From the NCBI RefSeq assembly GCF_003589595.1, contig NW_020654748.1:4633770-4697769 (forward strand): a DNA stretch of 64,000 bases. The letters run 5' to 3'. Positions 21,355-32,069 of this stretch are shown here, piece by piece. The notes under the pieces are model-generated. The model ran no database searches. It had not been told where the DNA came from and saw only the letters and a list, made by a program, of their open reading frames with translations. Made by a program: the position numbers and the translations under genes. Position 1 is the first letter of the stretch; every line of letters starts with the position of its first letter. This stretch comes from Hyposmocoma kahamanoa (lineage: Eukaryota > Arthropoda > Insecta > Lepidoptera > Cosmopterigidae).

Positions 21355-21536
21355 TTTCTGTATGTTTGTTATGCGATTCTTCATTTGTTAACCGATTTTG
21401 ATGATTCTTTTTTTTGTTGGAAAAGGGGTATCTCAGGAGTAGTCCCATTTCAATTTGAAGAAAATATTCCACCTCTAAGGGTGGCAAACTAGGGGTGAAA
21501 GACTTTTTAGGTCGGTTTTTTAGTGCTCTGTACTGA
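21355..21536 (+). repeat. Rep-B copy, internally deleted
   Basis: It contains TGTATGTTTGTTATGCGA, TTAACCGATTTTGATGATTC, TTTTTGTTGGAAAAGGGG, CCACCTCTAAGGGTGG and the end TTTTTAGGTCGGTTTTTTAG. It lacks the middle ACTTTGAGTAGTGA section and the outer left terminus of full copies. Confidence 0.75.
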
Positions 21537-21944
21537 GAATATTCACTTATCAAATGTGACACATTATAAACCCGTCAAGGGTTTTAGTGTCATTTTTATA
21601 AATAATAGACACACGCTTGGCCACAATCTCATCTGATGTTAAGCGACGATCGACGATACCTAAAAACTACTTATGTACGTGATAGAACGTGTGAATACGA
21701 AATAAAATAACGTGTTTCGCCTCTCTACCAAACATCCTCAGGAGTTGTTAATGTTCGACCCTCGGCCGAAGAAATGATTATTAATTTACTTCCATCTTCA
21801 TTAATATGAACTTCCGTAAAGTAACGCCTTCTCGCCTTCGAATATATTAATTATCCAAAAAAAATTGTCTCATTTGCCATCGCGAAACCTTCAAAACTCG
21901 TTATTAAACACTGTTCGAAGATACTGCTACTTGTTTTCAAGATA

Positions 21945-22016
21945 CCAAGGGATGAACAAGTCTTGCGCCTGGTGGTAAACGACACGCCTGTCTACAGCAA
22001 CTGCAGTTTCCTAACT
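21945..22016 (-). repeat. Rep-A fragment
   Basis: GATACCAAGGGATGAACAAG, CTTGCGCCTGGTGGTAAACG and ACACGCCTGTCTACAGCAAC match the A-rich terminal third of Rep-A. The remainder is absent. Confidence 0.65.
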
Positions 22017-22384
22017 TTAGGAGGAGCTTTCATGAGGCTTTTAGAACTTTTATAACAATTTTACATTTGTTTACCAAAAATATTGACAATAACCCTCGAA
22101 ATCATAAAAACCCTAACAGACTACTCTTTTTTGAAGTACGTAAGATGGAGAAATATAATCAAAACTGTTTGTGCATTGTATTAGAATTTATAATAGAGTA
22201 CCAAATTACATTACAGACATTAAAGTCTTGCCCATAAATAACAATTTGTTTCTGTAATAGTCTGCGTAAATTCTCTGTTGTTGTAGATTCTCCTCTCAGT
22301 GATTTCTGTCGAAATTCACCGGTCAAATTTTGAGTAAAAAACTCGTCTGTTCCTTAACTCGATATTAGCGGAATCATCGATGGT

Positions 22385-22620
22385 AGCGATGGAGCTATAA
22401 CATTATAAAGAAGAAGATATTATAATTATTAATACAAAGATCGAACACTCAGAAAAAAATCCCTCAATCCGGCCGGATTCGAACCAGCGTCTTCCAGCAA
22501 ACCGTGGCTAGACGACGTCTATTTGAATTTTTCGAATTTCTTCTTATAACAAACTAGTGGAGTAATTTCACAAAAAAATAATTTAATATCAATTCAATAC
22601 AAAATTTAAGAAGAAATTAT
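22385..22620 (-). repeat. SINE-E copy (tRNA-derived)
   Basis: On the minus strand it carries the B box GGTTCGAATCCGGCCGGAT and then the family tail (complement of ATTATTAATACAAAGATCGAAC near 22425). Flanking ACAAACTAGTGGAGTAATTT at 22550 belongs to the same family in the other orientation, so two partial copies may abut here. Confidence 0.65.
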
Positions 22621-22639
22621 TTAAGATACAATTATAGGA

Positions 22640-22790
22640 ATTATATCGAGTTCTTAGATTTTCGCGATTGTTACACATAGGAAATGAAACTATTTTTCCG
22701 GATTTAAATCGCGTATATTTGTTTTTTCAAACAAACCGACGTTTCGGGCCCTTTACAGGCCCATGGTCACGGTTGACTCACAACTGTTAG
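22640..22790 (+). repeat. Rep-H copy
   Basis: TTTCGCGATTGTTACACATAG is followed by GAAACTATTTTTCC, TCGCGTATATTTGTTTTTTC, AAACAAACCGACGTTTCGGG and CCTTTACAGGCCCATGGTCA. The same order occurs at 26940-27060 and, degraded, at 62790-62930. No coding capacity. Confidence 0.65.
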
Positions 22791-22866
22791 CTCAGTAACT
22801 CAGCTTACGTTATTTTTTGTTATCTTGACCACCATGCTTGTAGAAAATGAATGATATGATTGATCG

Positions 22867-23022
22867 TTTGACGTATTAGATCGCAAAGATCTGAGGGGCA
22901 CGGCCACTGCGCCCGTCACCCTGAAACATAAGTAGACAAGTTCTATGTTCAAAATTGGAACGTAGCAGTAATGTTCACATTATTGCTAGGCGTTAAAAAT
23001 AGGTAAAATGACAGTACTTCCT
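22867..23022 (-). repeat. Rep-A fragment
   Basis: AGATCGCAAAGATCTGAGGG, CACTGCGCCCGTCACCCTGA, AACATAAGTAGACAAG and, after a deletion, TTGGAACGTAGCAGTAATG to GACAGTACTTCCT match Rep-A in antisense order. Confidence 0.7.
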
Positions 23023-23111
23023 AAAAAACTACAAATTTTTCCTGTCGTATACATTAATCTGAATGTCGACGAAAATAATTTATCTAAACATGTCATAATA
23101 ATTTCAGTACT

Positions 23112-23367
23112 AAAGAAACCGACCTCAAAAGTTCGTGGAATTAATTCTGTTTGCCAAGTTTTATTGAAATCGGTTACCGGAAAGAGCGTGAAACCTGATT
23201 CATCCCTTAGTTTGCCACTCGTAGAGGTGGAATATTTTCTTCAAATTTAAATGGGACCAATACTGTGGTAATCTCGATAAAATCGGTTCACAGTTATCGC
23301 GTAACATACGTACAAAAAGTTACAGTCGAATTAGGAACCTCCAACTTTTTTTTGAAGTCCGTTTAAA
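23112..23367 (-). repeat. Rep-B copy, shortened
   Basis: In this orientation it begins AAACCGACCTCAAAAGTTCG and ends in the complement of CGGACTTCAAAAAA, so both inverted termini are present. TGCCAAGTTTTATTGAAATC and GTAGAGGTGGAATATTTTC identify the family. The central part is deleted relative to 9878-10300. Confidence 0.75.
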
Positions 23368-23369
23368 AA

Positions 23370-24660
23370 GAAAACGGAACAGAATTTTTATCACAAATCT
23401 CAGACAAGTAAGTATTGTATTCTGATATATCTATGTAAGTGTGTACTGTACGAAATATATTAGGCAAGATAGGCACAGGCATGTTACTAAACGTAACAGT
23501 GTGTTTTCGCCAATAAACAGCTCTGTAGTTTGGCGGGTTTTGAATTTGTAGCCAAATGTTATTTTTATATAATAAATGATTCATTTGTTATTATTATTTA
23601 TTATTCCCTGCACGAAGTCTTTCACCAGGAGCTGTACTGCTTCTAAAACTTCTACGTACGTCCATTTGTGCATTTTTCTTCCGCGGCATTAACTGTCGCT
23701 CACTGGCTAGGAACGATTATTCACGACCACGTTATTAAATGGGACCTTATTTCAGGGGTGGCCATGTAATTTGCGAGCGAGATAACTCATCAAAATGAGT
23801 GGTTTTCATAAAGTTACTGCAACATGTTACAGCTCAGTTTATTCTTTGATTCCCTATAAAGTTTATAACGTTTCGTATAGATGATAGCTTTTCGTGGGAA
23901 TGTTTTTTTATAACTGTATAGCGGGAAATTTTCTTTCGGAACGTTTAGCAATACAGATACTTTATTATGTAGCTTTTGCGTGGTAGAAATACATGATACG
24001 AAGCTATTTAAGTTTTGTGTGTATCAATCATTTAAAACAACTGTTGTATCCTTCTATTAGTGGACTGTACTAGATCTGGTCTTGATTTAAATACAACTTT
24101 ACTTAGAGAAACTTAATAATTTCGCAATGACAAAAATTAGTTTACGCACGTTTTACTTTCGAGATAAGCCCTGCGATCACACTAACAGAAACATAAATAA
24201 TTAAAAAAATACCTTTGCTTAGCCATAAACAACAGCCATATAATTTTAATATAATGTAATATAGTATATAAATAACTACTATGTCTGTTTGTTGTCTTAA
24301 ATAATAAATAACAATAATAATATTAATAAGGGAATACCGCCTTTCCTATTTAAAAATTCAAATCCATTAGAGAGACGAGAGTCTAAAATAGATAATGGTA
24401 ATAAATATTTGACAACCCTGTGACCTACGGCCCTATTTATATTGCGACGGAATGGAATGAAAACGAATTTTTGTAACGACATGCTCGCGCATTCCGCGAA
24501 AGATATTGGCTCGTGTCTAGTTTGTACGTTACGGAATTGACCATAAAGTTCAATATGCTATGTACACACGCCAGCACATTAAGCTACACATTGAAGTATC
24601 TTGTTCTGTTGCACTGGAGGTGATTTTCGAACAAAAATGTATAGTCTGATGTGCCGTTGT
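23370..24660. other. No recognised gene
   Basis: The stretch is AT-rich single-copy sequence by eye. A fragment near 23590-23660 (CTGCACGAAGTCTTTCACCAGGAGCTGTACTGC) is probably a Rep-A end. Nothing else could be supported. Confidence 0.4.
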
Positions 24661-24669
24661 CCATACAAT

Positions 24670-24780
24670 ATCGTTCCCGGAAGGATTAATTTCGGAAATG
24701 AACTTTTGTAAATTGGTTCTGGTCTTCCGTAGCTTTGGTACTTATAATACTAGAAATTTTTACTTTGATACCAGGTAATT
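24670..24780 (+). repeat. SINE-D fragment
   Basis: GTTCCCGGAAGGATTAATTTC, GGAAATGAACTTTTGTAAATTGG and TTCTGGTCTTCCG follow the post-B-box order of SINE-D (6990-7080), with decay and no A box. Confidence 0.5.
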
Positions 24781-24807
24781 GGTGTGTTTTCTGTCACATT
24801 ATTAATT

Positions 24808-25092
24808 TAGCAGAAGTAGAACTTATTGTGAAAGAGTTCGTCCGGTGTAGTACTTATTTCTTTGGTCAAGTAGTAATGTCAGCATTACTGTGTTTCGGTT
24901 TTGAAGAATAAGGGTGCTGGTGAAACTACAGACATATGGGACATGTCAACTTATGTGTCAGGGTCATGGGTACAGTGGAAGTGCTTCTCACATCTTTGTG
25001 ATTTAAAGCAACTGCAACGCGACTGTTATGGCGTGTCACTTACCACCACGCGTGCGACTCGTTCACCCTGTCGTTGGGTACTATAAAAAAAT
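24808..25092 (+). repeat. Rep-A copy, near full length
   Basis: It runs from TAGCAGAAGTAGAACTTATTG through GAAAGAGTTCGTCCGG and GGTTTTGAAGAATAAGGGTG to TCGTTGGGTACTATAAAAAAATATT. The conserved A-rich 3' end is visible. A frame of about 61 codons across it is incidental. Confidence 0.8.
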
Positions 25093-25775
25093 ATTGCAAT
25101 AAGTAGTAAAATAATGTAAACACACACAACAAACAGAAATACCACGAAAAAATATGATGTGTCACAAAAGATATTTCATAAAAGTCATGAAAAATTGTCG
25201 CTAATATATTTTGATAATTTTAAAACACTAACATCGGTATCAAAACTCTTTCTTCTAGAAATATCTAGTATGTACATGTACATAGCTTCATGTAAAAGAA
25301 AAATTATTCATATGTAGAATATATAAATACAATGCTGTAGAAATAATACATTTCTAACAGATACCTATTATAGATCAATGTGGTCCATTTAATTCGCTTT
25401 GAAAAAACGCAATGAATTTTATTGGGTACTAAAATTTCTAGTCCACTGCGACCATTTTATCAGATAGCAATTTAACGGCTTTCAGTATGTCTGTTTTACT
25501 GTTCAGATTTACTACGAGTTTCCACATTTTGGCAATTAAGCTATAAATCACCGAATTTGCCTCATTATCTGTATTTTAAAGTATGCACTAAGCATTTTGT
25601 TACGAAAAAAATACCAGCGGCATTGATAGCCGCTGCAGGCAACCAAAACTATGTTACTCGTAGAGGTGGGCAAAATACGTGCTATATCTTAATTAAAATA
25701 CACACACACTTCAGCGTAACACTAATAAATCCCCAAAATAATAGAGTCATTTTTCAAAGGCTTGTCCGGTTATTT

Positions 25776-25925
25776 TGGTACTTGGTGTAAGGGGCTTGTG
25801 TCCGCAACTCGACGTCCATGCGCTTATTTTGCGTGTAACCAGTTATTTTACTTTTATATATAGGAAATATACCACACGTCGTCGACGTCGAGTTGCAAAC
25901 ACCAGCCCGTTACACCAAGTACCAA
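25776..25925. mobile_element. 150-bp MITE with 41-bp inverted repeats
   Basis: The left arm (from TTGGTACTTGGTGTAAGGGG to CAACTCGACGT) is complementary to the right arm, which ends in GTTACACCAAGTACCAA. I count four mismatches in about 41 bases. The loop of about 65 bases is AT-rich and non-coding. The structure is that of a small inverted-repeat transposon derivative; target duplication is unclear. Confidence 0.75.
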
Positions 25926-25994
25926 GACATAGGACATATTCTATTAAATATTCTGGGGTAGGGGTAGCCTATCACAAAGTTGATTTTTTTTTGC

Positions 25995-26176
25995 GAAATC
26001 ACGTTTGTTCGAATTTTCATTACACCGAATTATAACGAAACCGTTGTTCTTTCAGGACATGTTGGATGTTTATCGCAAAGACACGATTAGGTTCGGTTAG
26101 GTTAGGTTAAGTTAGGTTTAAAAGAAAAAACATTTTCCTCTCAAGAGGTTATGAAAATTCGAACAAACGTTATTTC
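25995..26176. repeat. Palindromic element with TTAGG-like centre
   Basis: The left arm 25995-26023 (GAAATCACGTTTGTTCGAAT...) pairs with the right arm 26148-26176 (...ATTCGAACAAACGTTATTTC). The arms differ by about three bases over 29. A related right arm lies near 30500-30560 (ATTCGAACAAACGTTATTTT). The interior contains the telomere-like tract. Confidence 0.7.
26087..26119 (+). repeat. Interstitial TTAGG telomere-like tract
   Basis: Six consecutive pentamers read TTAGG, TTCGG, TTAGG, TTAGG, TTAAG, TTAGG and are followed by TTT. TTAGG is the ancestral insect telomere unit. The tract is short, degenerate and enclosed by the arms of a palindromic element, so it is an internal tract rather than a chromosome end. 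Confidence 0.8.
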
Positions 26177-26329
26177 TAGAAAACGTAATTTCGGACTACT
26201 GATAGTTAAACCTGGGGTAACTATTTTTCCCAATCTAAATCATTGAACTATCTAAATCGCGTATCGTGTCGGCTAAATTAGTAAACCTCATACCTCCATT
26301 ACTGTCAACCTTTGAGTAGGCACGAAAAA

Positions 26330-26475
26330 CAGTCACCCTGAGACATAAATTTACAGGTCCCAAGTGCCTGTAATTTCACCAGCGCCCTTACTTCTCCCCC
26401 TCAGAACTTGAACTAAGGTTGGCACTTCCCTGGACGAACTCATTCACAAAGACCTCTACGGCTACTAAAGCTTTT
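26330..26475 (-). repeat. Rep-A fragment
   Basis: CACCCTGAGACATAAATTTAC, TGCCTGTAATTTCACCAGCG, CCCTTACTTC, then TTCCCTGGACGAACTCATTC and ACCTCTACGGCTACTAAAG follow Rep-A antisense order, with the TACTGCTTGGCGGCAGAA part deleted. Confidence 0.75.
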
Positions 26476-26939
26476 TATTGAGGCATATCTATGCTTCAAT
26501 AATATATTATACATATCACTATTCACACTCTTAATCAATCACATACCAAAGTCATTGTCTCCTACACGAAAGATAAATTACGCTATATACCAGTGGAGAT
26601 TGAGTTTCTCTAGCAAAATGTTTGTTTTTATTGTGCTTTTTATCGCGTCGATGGAGTATATTTTTATTTGCAGCTCAAGATTTACCACTCCTCATCTCAA
26701 TCCGTTGTTTTAACACTCCTTTGTTTACGACTTGGAGCATGGTATCTTTTTACTTAGAAATTACTGCTTTCATGCTTTTCCATTATCGAACGATTTAAAA
26801 AACACTTAGTGCTACCGCCGTCTTATCGTTAGGAAAATGGTTATTTAAGTGTCTATGGCTTATTTTCCGCCGCACTGCTACCGACTTAGAGAGACATTAA
26901 ATACACTACCATAGGCTCGTTCTAAAAGTCACTTTTACA

Positions 26940-27300
26940 TTTAGGAATTGAAACTGTTTTATTCGTATTTCATTCGCGTATATTTGTTTTTTCAAACAAA
27001 CCAACGTTTTGGGCCCTTCACAGGTCCCATGATCACGGCTGACTGAGATGTTGAAGTCATCAATCAATTATGCGTAATATTAATGCAAACCGCCTTATAG
27101 AAATTGCAACAGTTATTAATTCAAATACTTTATTCGTAATTTACCGAAGAACATACCAATTTACGCTACGTACATTTTACAAAACATTTTGTTTTATTTT
27201 AACAATATATATTTTTACTAATTTAATTAATTATAGTGAAATTAGAAATTAAGTAAAATGTATTAATTATAATTGTATGTAACAATCGCGAAAACGTAAG
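26940..27300 (+). repeat. Rep-H copy, longest
   Basis: GGAATTGAAACTGTTTTATTC, TTCGCGTATATTTGTTTTTT, CAAACAAACCAACGTTTTGG and CACAGGTCCCATGATCACGG match the copy at 22640. Near 27280 GTAACAATCGCGAAAAC is the inverted counterpart of TTTTCGCGATTGTTAC at 22660, suggesting these are the element's termini. A 60-codon AT-rich frame inside is incidental. Confidence 0.6.
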
Positions 27301-27419
27301 AAATCAATGTCACTTTTCTTTTGTTGCAATATTTATTGAATATTATTTTGATTTACTACTATGATATTTATATATTTTTTGTGAAAATACTCCATTAGTT
27401 TATTGTTATTATTAATTAA

Positions 27420-27780
27420 AATATCGAACAAACACAAACAAATGCTAGTCTCGAACTGGCGACTTTTTCACCATAAAAGTAAAGGTACCTGAGGCTGAGT
27501 GAAGAAAAACTTTCATAGATTTCTCACAGATGGCGCTACGAAACCCTTAGAAACCAAAAACAAAGATCTGCAACAAGCACAGAAGATATTGTAAGGTCTG
27601 CTGGTTTGTTGGTTTGTTCCGTAGCTCAGCTGGAAGAGCGTCGGGCACGGTATGCGCTGGTTCGAAGGAGTTTCCATAGTATTCGATCTTTGTATTAATA
27701 ATTATAACAAACTAATGGAGTAAATTCACAGAGAATATTTTATTAACACGATTGTAAAACGTGATGACATTCAATAAACT
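27420..27780 (+). repeat. SINE-E copies, two, head to head
   Basis: A minus-strand remnant (complement of a B box at AGTCTCGAACTGGCGAC near 27450) precedes a + strand copy. The latter has CACAGATGGCGCTACG, GTCTGCTGGTTTGTTGGTTT, CCGTAGCTCAGCTGGAAGAG (A box) and TATGCGCTGGTTCGAAGGAG (B-box region), ending in TTTGTATTAATAATTATAAC. It resembles a tRNA gene at its 5' side but lacks a proper 3' acceptor strand. Confidence 0.7.
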
Positions 27781-27861
27781 TAATAAAGGAGTAGATTTTG
27801 ACAGTTCATAGCGGCCAACATGGCCAAGCCGTAAAATCAGAGCAATAGAACACCCATTTTT

Positions 27862-28292
27862 AACCGACTTCAAAAAAGGAGGAGGTTCTCAATTCGACTG
27901 TATGTTTTTTCTGTATGTACGTTACGCAATAACTCCGGTATTTGTGAACCGATTTTCATGATTCTTTTTTTTTGTTGGAAATAGGGTACCTCCATAGTGG
28001 TCCCTTTTCATTTTGAAGAAAATCATCTACCTCTAAGGGTAACTGATCACGCATGAACATTCATTTTTATGAATAGCGTCTAAATTTTACTTAAAGAGCA
28101 ATTATTTTAATGGTTGGTTTTGCTATTCTCCAATTCAAGGCATTTTTCTCTCTCAATATACTTTGAGTAGTGACAACTGATTTTTATTATTTCCTGTGTC
28201 AAGTCCTGTATAGTGGCGAACTAAATATTTCAATAAAACTTGGCAAATAGATGTAATTCCACGTACTTTTGAGGTCGGGTTTTTTGGCCTCT
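27862..28292 (+). repeat. Rep-B copy, full length
   Basis: AACCGACTTCAAAAAAGGAG starts it and ACTTTTGAGGTCGGGTTTTT ends it. The middle includes CTTTGAGTAGTGACAACTG and CTTGGCAAATAGATGTAATT. It is close in sequence to 9878-10300. Confidence 0.82.
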
Positions 28293-28299
28293 GTACTGA

Positions 28300-29195
28300 G
28301 ATTATGATAATATTTTTTTATCATTTCCACGTGTTGTTCGGCGCTTGCCATGATGATTTGTTAATTAGTAATTGAAAAATAAACAACAGAAATGACAAAA
28401 GCAGCTTCAACTACATGGCGGCTATGAAATGGCTTCATGGAAAACCCGTTATTAGAAAAATTATATTTATATATATTTTTTAATGTAAAATAGATGGACA
28501 CATAGCAACAATCTCACTTGATGTTAAACGACAATGCTACGTTTGTAAAATAAATGCTTATTCTTACTAGTCTTGAATAGCTCTAAACATGTATTTACAT
28601 CTCGCTTCCCCTATTGTGTAGCCACATAAGCTTCATATCGTTACATTGTACGTTATACGTGTATCATTAAGTTGGTAAAGGAGTAGTTATTAAAAATGTA
28701 TTAAAAAAATAACAAAATTATTAAAAATGGTGGAACGGTTTTGTGTTTATATAATTAGCTTTTGTAACTAGCTTACTCTAACACTTACCGTAAAAGAATA
28801 AAAGAAATAACTTGGACTAGTTTTGTTATTTATTACTTATTATTATTAAAGACATAATTGTTTATATAGTTGTATTGTTTTATTTAAGATCACATTGGAC
28901 AGTTTTAGTATTATTGTAATTTTATTCTTGTTTTTGTTTTTTTTATATTGACGGGTTTTAGTCGTTTTGTAATTTCCCTTTGATATGTTAAGTAGTATAG
29001 CTTCCTTTCAGGCTGCAGCTGAAAACCAGTATTGAGGCCCTGCTCAGTAAAAAGATGAGCTGGCTATTAAGTTAACTTAAGTTATATAATTAAGTTATTA
29101 AGTTTACTTTTATTTATTTTTCCTTTTGTTTTTTTTTATTTCTTTCAATTATTATGATATTAAATTTTTATTGAATTTCAGAATGTTTCACCACT
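28300..29195. other. No recognised gene
   Basis: The stretch is very AT-rich. TTTCAGGCTGCAGCTGAAAACCAGTATTG near 29010-29040 resembles a common intronic repeat, but I cannot place it. No exon was recognised. Confidence 0.4.
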
Positions 29196-29204
29196 ATCAT
29201 ACTC

Positions 29205-29480
29205 AATTATTTTTTTGTGAAATTGCTCCACTAGTTTGTTATAATTATTAATACAAACATCGAACGCTTAGAAAAAATTCCTTCGATCCGGCCGGATTCA
29301 AACCGATGTGTCCTAGAAAACCGTGGCAGACGCTATACCAATTAAGCTACGGAACGAACCAGCGTGCCTCACGAATTTTTCTATGTACTTTTTGTCGGAT
29401 CTTTGCATTTCGACGACTTTTTAGCTGTAGCGCCATCTATTAGTCGTTGTCATTGTATGTTTAAGTATAACCCAATAAAT
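29205..29480 (-). repeat. SINE-E copy, near full length
   Basis: The minus strand reads from GATGGCGCTACAGCTAAAAAG (complement near 29430) through GTAGCTTAATTGGTATAGCG to the B box GGTTTGAATCCGGCCGG, then AAGGAATTTTTTCTAAGCG and the TTATAACAAACTAGTGGAGC tail. The A and B boxes are recognisable. Confidence 0.75.
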
Positions 29481-29517
29481 GCTTCTTTTTTCTTTGCACA
29501 GTTTTTGACTAATTTTT

Positions 29518-29955
29518 AACCGACTTCAAAAAAAATGAGGAGGTTCTCAATTCGACTGTATGTTTTTTTTTATATGTATGTGACGCGATAACTTGTGAAC
29601 CGATTTTGATGATTCTTTTTTTGTTGGAAAGAGGATACCTCCATAGTGACCCCATTTAATGTTGAAGAAAACCATCCACCTCTAAGGGTCCTCAAATAGC
29701 ACCTAATTTTTATAAGGAACAATTATTTTAAAGGTTGATTTTGCCATGCTTTAATTAAAAGCGTTTTTATCTCAATATACTTTAAGCAGTGAGCTCCGAT
29801 TTTTATTACATACTGTGTTAAGTCTCTTATAGTGGCGAATCCCCTAGGGATGAATCTAGTATTGCGCACTTTCCGGTAACCGATTTTAATAAAACTTGGC
29901 AAATATACATCTATTCCACGAACTTTTGAGGTCGGTTTTGTTAGTACTCTTTACT
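29518..29955 (+). repeat. Rep-B copy just upstream of the first receptor exon
   Basis: AACCGACTTCAAAAAAAATG starts it and GAACTTTTGAGGTCGG ends it. The middle is somewhat longer than in other copies (CGAATCCCCTAGGGATGAAT). It lies about 190 bases before the exon at 30141. Confidence 0.8.
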
Positions 29956-30140
29956 GAGATTATGTCCAAACGTTATCGTCAATACTAGGTTATACCAGTT
30001 GTGGTACACAAATCTCCTGAATTAGAAGGCGACGATAAGTCACCTTAAGTTTCAAATACATTACTCTCAAATATGAAATTTCCTACTACAACGTAACCTT
30101 CAATGGATATACAATAGCATGACTTTCATATTTCTTTCAG

Positions 30141-30291
30141 AAATGGAACATTGGATCTTTTGATAGCTGACACACCAGTACTGGATTATTACCGCGCCAC
30201 GGACCACGGCTGCAAGCTACAGAGGGTTGGAGACCATGCCCTTGCTGAAGACACGTATGCAATTGGAATGGCCAAGGGATTCCCTTTAAAG
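30141..30291 (+). CDS. Nmdar2: Nmdar2 exon: S2 ligand-binding lobe
   Basis: The exon is bounded by a TTTCTTTCAG acceptor and an AAG/GTATAC donor and encodes 50 complete codons after one base of a split codon. It reads NGTLDLLIADTPVLDYY, then RATDHGCKL and EDTYAIGMAKGFPLK. This is the S2 lobe of an NMDA receptor GluN2-type subunit, a glutamate-gated cation channel of the postsynaptic membrane. The Asp of LIADTP aligns with the GluN2 aspartate that binds the amino group of glutamate. The Cys of HGCKL aligns with the cysteine that forms a disulfide to the one in the next exon. Upstream exons were not found in the window. Confidence 0.93.
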
Positions 30292-31229
30292 GTATACCAC
30301 TAAAGCCTATTGAACTGTGTATCTACACCAAAAACAAGCTAAGTCGAACATATAGATACGGTCACCCATCAAAAGTCTAAGAGTTACATTTGCCCGAATA
30401 ACGCTTCCTCGAATTTCCACAACAAATCTAACCAACTTGAAATTTTCTTTGCGACATGCTTCCAAAATACCCACAAAGAATAATTGTTTCGTCATAAATC
30501 GATTTTCGGGATTATGAACATTCGAACAAACGTTATTTTAGCCAATGTGATTTCAGACTTCTGGTCGATTGCTATTAAATACGGTTGCAAACTAAATAAT
30601 ACGAATGGTTAGGTAAAAAGGAAAAATCTCCAAATATGCGATTTATATACGCACTTCGATGTCTTGATTTTCGTAGCTGTCGGTTTATTGACGGTAAGCA
30701 TATCACTATAGTGGCCTAGATAGGACAGTGCGAGTTTGAGTAATGTCAACGTCTCCGCAGTAAAGTGGCGTATATTTACACGCGGAGGACTGCGATAGGC
30801 CTGAGTGGCGGGGGCTCGGAATCTTTGTAAGCAAAAGATTGATGGATGACGCACGCGAGCCTGCTAATGGTGTGATCGATAGTAGGGTGTCATGTAGCTC
30901 AGCCTCAGCCGATTAATACGTCATTTTATCTTGACGTGGTTCGATACCTTCGAGGTTTCCGCTGACTGTGGCATAAATCAACGGACCACACTTTTTGTTT
31001 TGAATCGTGACAAAGCGTTTGCAGAAATTACCTTTTTTCAACGCTTTGTTGGGCTGATACAGACAAATCGGTTGCAGATGTGACGTTATTGTTATTTCAG
31101 GGAAATCGTTCAGAGGAGTGACATATACGCCCGTTTATCCACAGTCCCCGAAAAAACCTTTGTTTACTCACAAATACATTTTTGTTTCCTTTGTTTTACT
31201 AAATTAACATTTAGATTTAATTTTTACAG
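30292..31229 (+). other. Nmdar2 intron, 938 bases
   Basis: GT...AG intron in phase 0 between the two S2 exons. It contains a fragment related to the palindromic element at 26 kb (ATTCGAACAAACGTTATTTT near 30510). Minus-strand frames at 30307 and 30609 are not supported as genes. Confidence 0.8.
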
Positions 31230-31359
31230 GACAGCATATCATCGGTTATATCAAAATATTCGTCGAATGGATATATGGATATTCTGACAGAGAAGTGGTA
31301 TGGAGGACTACCTTGTTTCAAACTGAGCCCGGATTACGGGATTCAGCCAAAACCTCTCG
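31230..31359 (+). CDS. Nmdar2: Nmdar2 exon: end of S2
   Basis: The acceptor is TTTTTACAG and the donor CTCG/GTGAGT. The exon encodes 43 codons plus one base: DSISSVISKYSSNGYMDIL, then EKWYGGLPCFKL and PDYGIQPKPL. This is the last helix-strand region of S2 before the M4 linker. The Cys of GLPCF is the likely partner of HGCKL in the previous exon. The intron after it interrupts a Gly codon (G/GG) and is about 11.5 kb long. Confidence 0.93.
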
Positions 31360-31914
31360 GTGAGTAATCTTATTGACTTTCCATTTTCTTGCCTAACTTT
31401 TGGCAGATAGGAAACGAAAACAAAGTTAAAACAAAGCCTGAAGTTAAATAATTTTCTTACAACCTTAATCTTGAAAATTTTGGCAGGTACTACGCAAATG
31501 TTGTTAGTTTTCGCTCCACGATAAAGGCGTGTCTTATTTTCAATAAACACTTCCAAACAGAAATGTATGTTACTATTTTAATGTATCCGATAGGTGTACA
31601 TAGTGAGCTTGCTCGTTTCCGTCGGAAATTTCATTACAATTTATCGCCTCCCTCGCGTTAATCCGCCCTCAGCGAGAGCGAAGGGAGGTATTACCACCAA
31701 GCGACCTAAAAGATTAAACATGGGATTTATCGTGGAAAAAATGAGCTGCTACGAGGTATGTGTTTATCTATTATTTAGGATCATCTCCAAGATATGTCTA
31801 CGTTAAACAATTCAAACGGTACATATCATCGCTGAAACTTTTAATCGTAATCATTTTGAATCCTACCGCAGTAAATAATAAAGAAGAATGAAAACGAGTT
31901 TAGGTTCCGTAAAA

Positions 31915-32065
31915 GTCGTGGTAGCCTAATAGTTTGTCCTACTGCCTCTCAAGTAGAGGCCGTGGATTCGAATTCGGGCTTCTACTTCCGAGTTTCTCGG
32001 AATTTTTGTGCGAAGTTTTATTTGAAATTAACCATGAGCTTTTCGGTGAAGGAAAATATAATAAC
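31915..32065 (+). repeat. SINE-F copy (tRNA-derived)
   Basis: It reads GTGGTAGCCTAATAGTTTG (A box region), CAAGTAGAGGCCGTGG, ATTCGAATTCGGG (B box), TCCGAGTTTCTCGGAATTT and AAATTAACCATGAGCTTTTC. A second copy is at 60795-60960. It lies directly against a SINE-C copy. Confidence 0.7.
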
Positions 32066-32069
32066 TAAC

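Noticed and set aside
26087..26119. TTAGG units as evidence of a chromosome end
   Set aside because: Only six degenerate units, flanked by palindrome arms and ordinary DNA on both sides; this is an interstitial tract.
27610..27680. Sequence resembling a tRNA gene (CCGTAGCTCAGCTGGAAGAGCG with a downstream GTTCGA)
   Set aside because: The 3' acceptor strand does not pair with the 5' end and the same block recurs in several SINE-E copies, so it is a tRNA-derived SINE.
1..30140. Upstream receptor exons (SYTANLAAF-type M3, M1/pore loop, S1)
   Set aside because: I looked for these motifs in readable frames and did not find them. Short exons could have been missed, so their absence is not proven.
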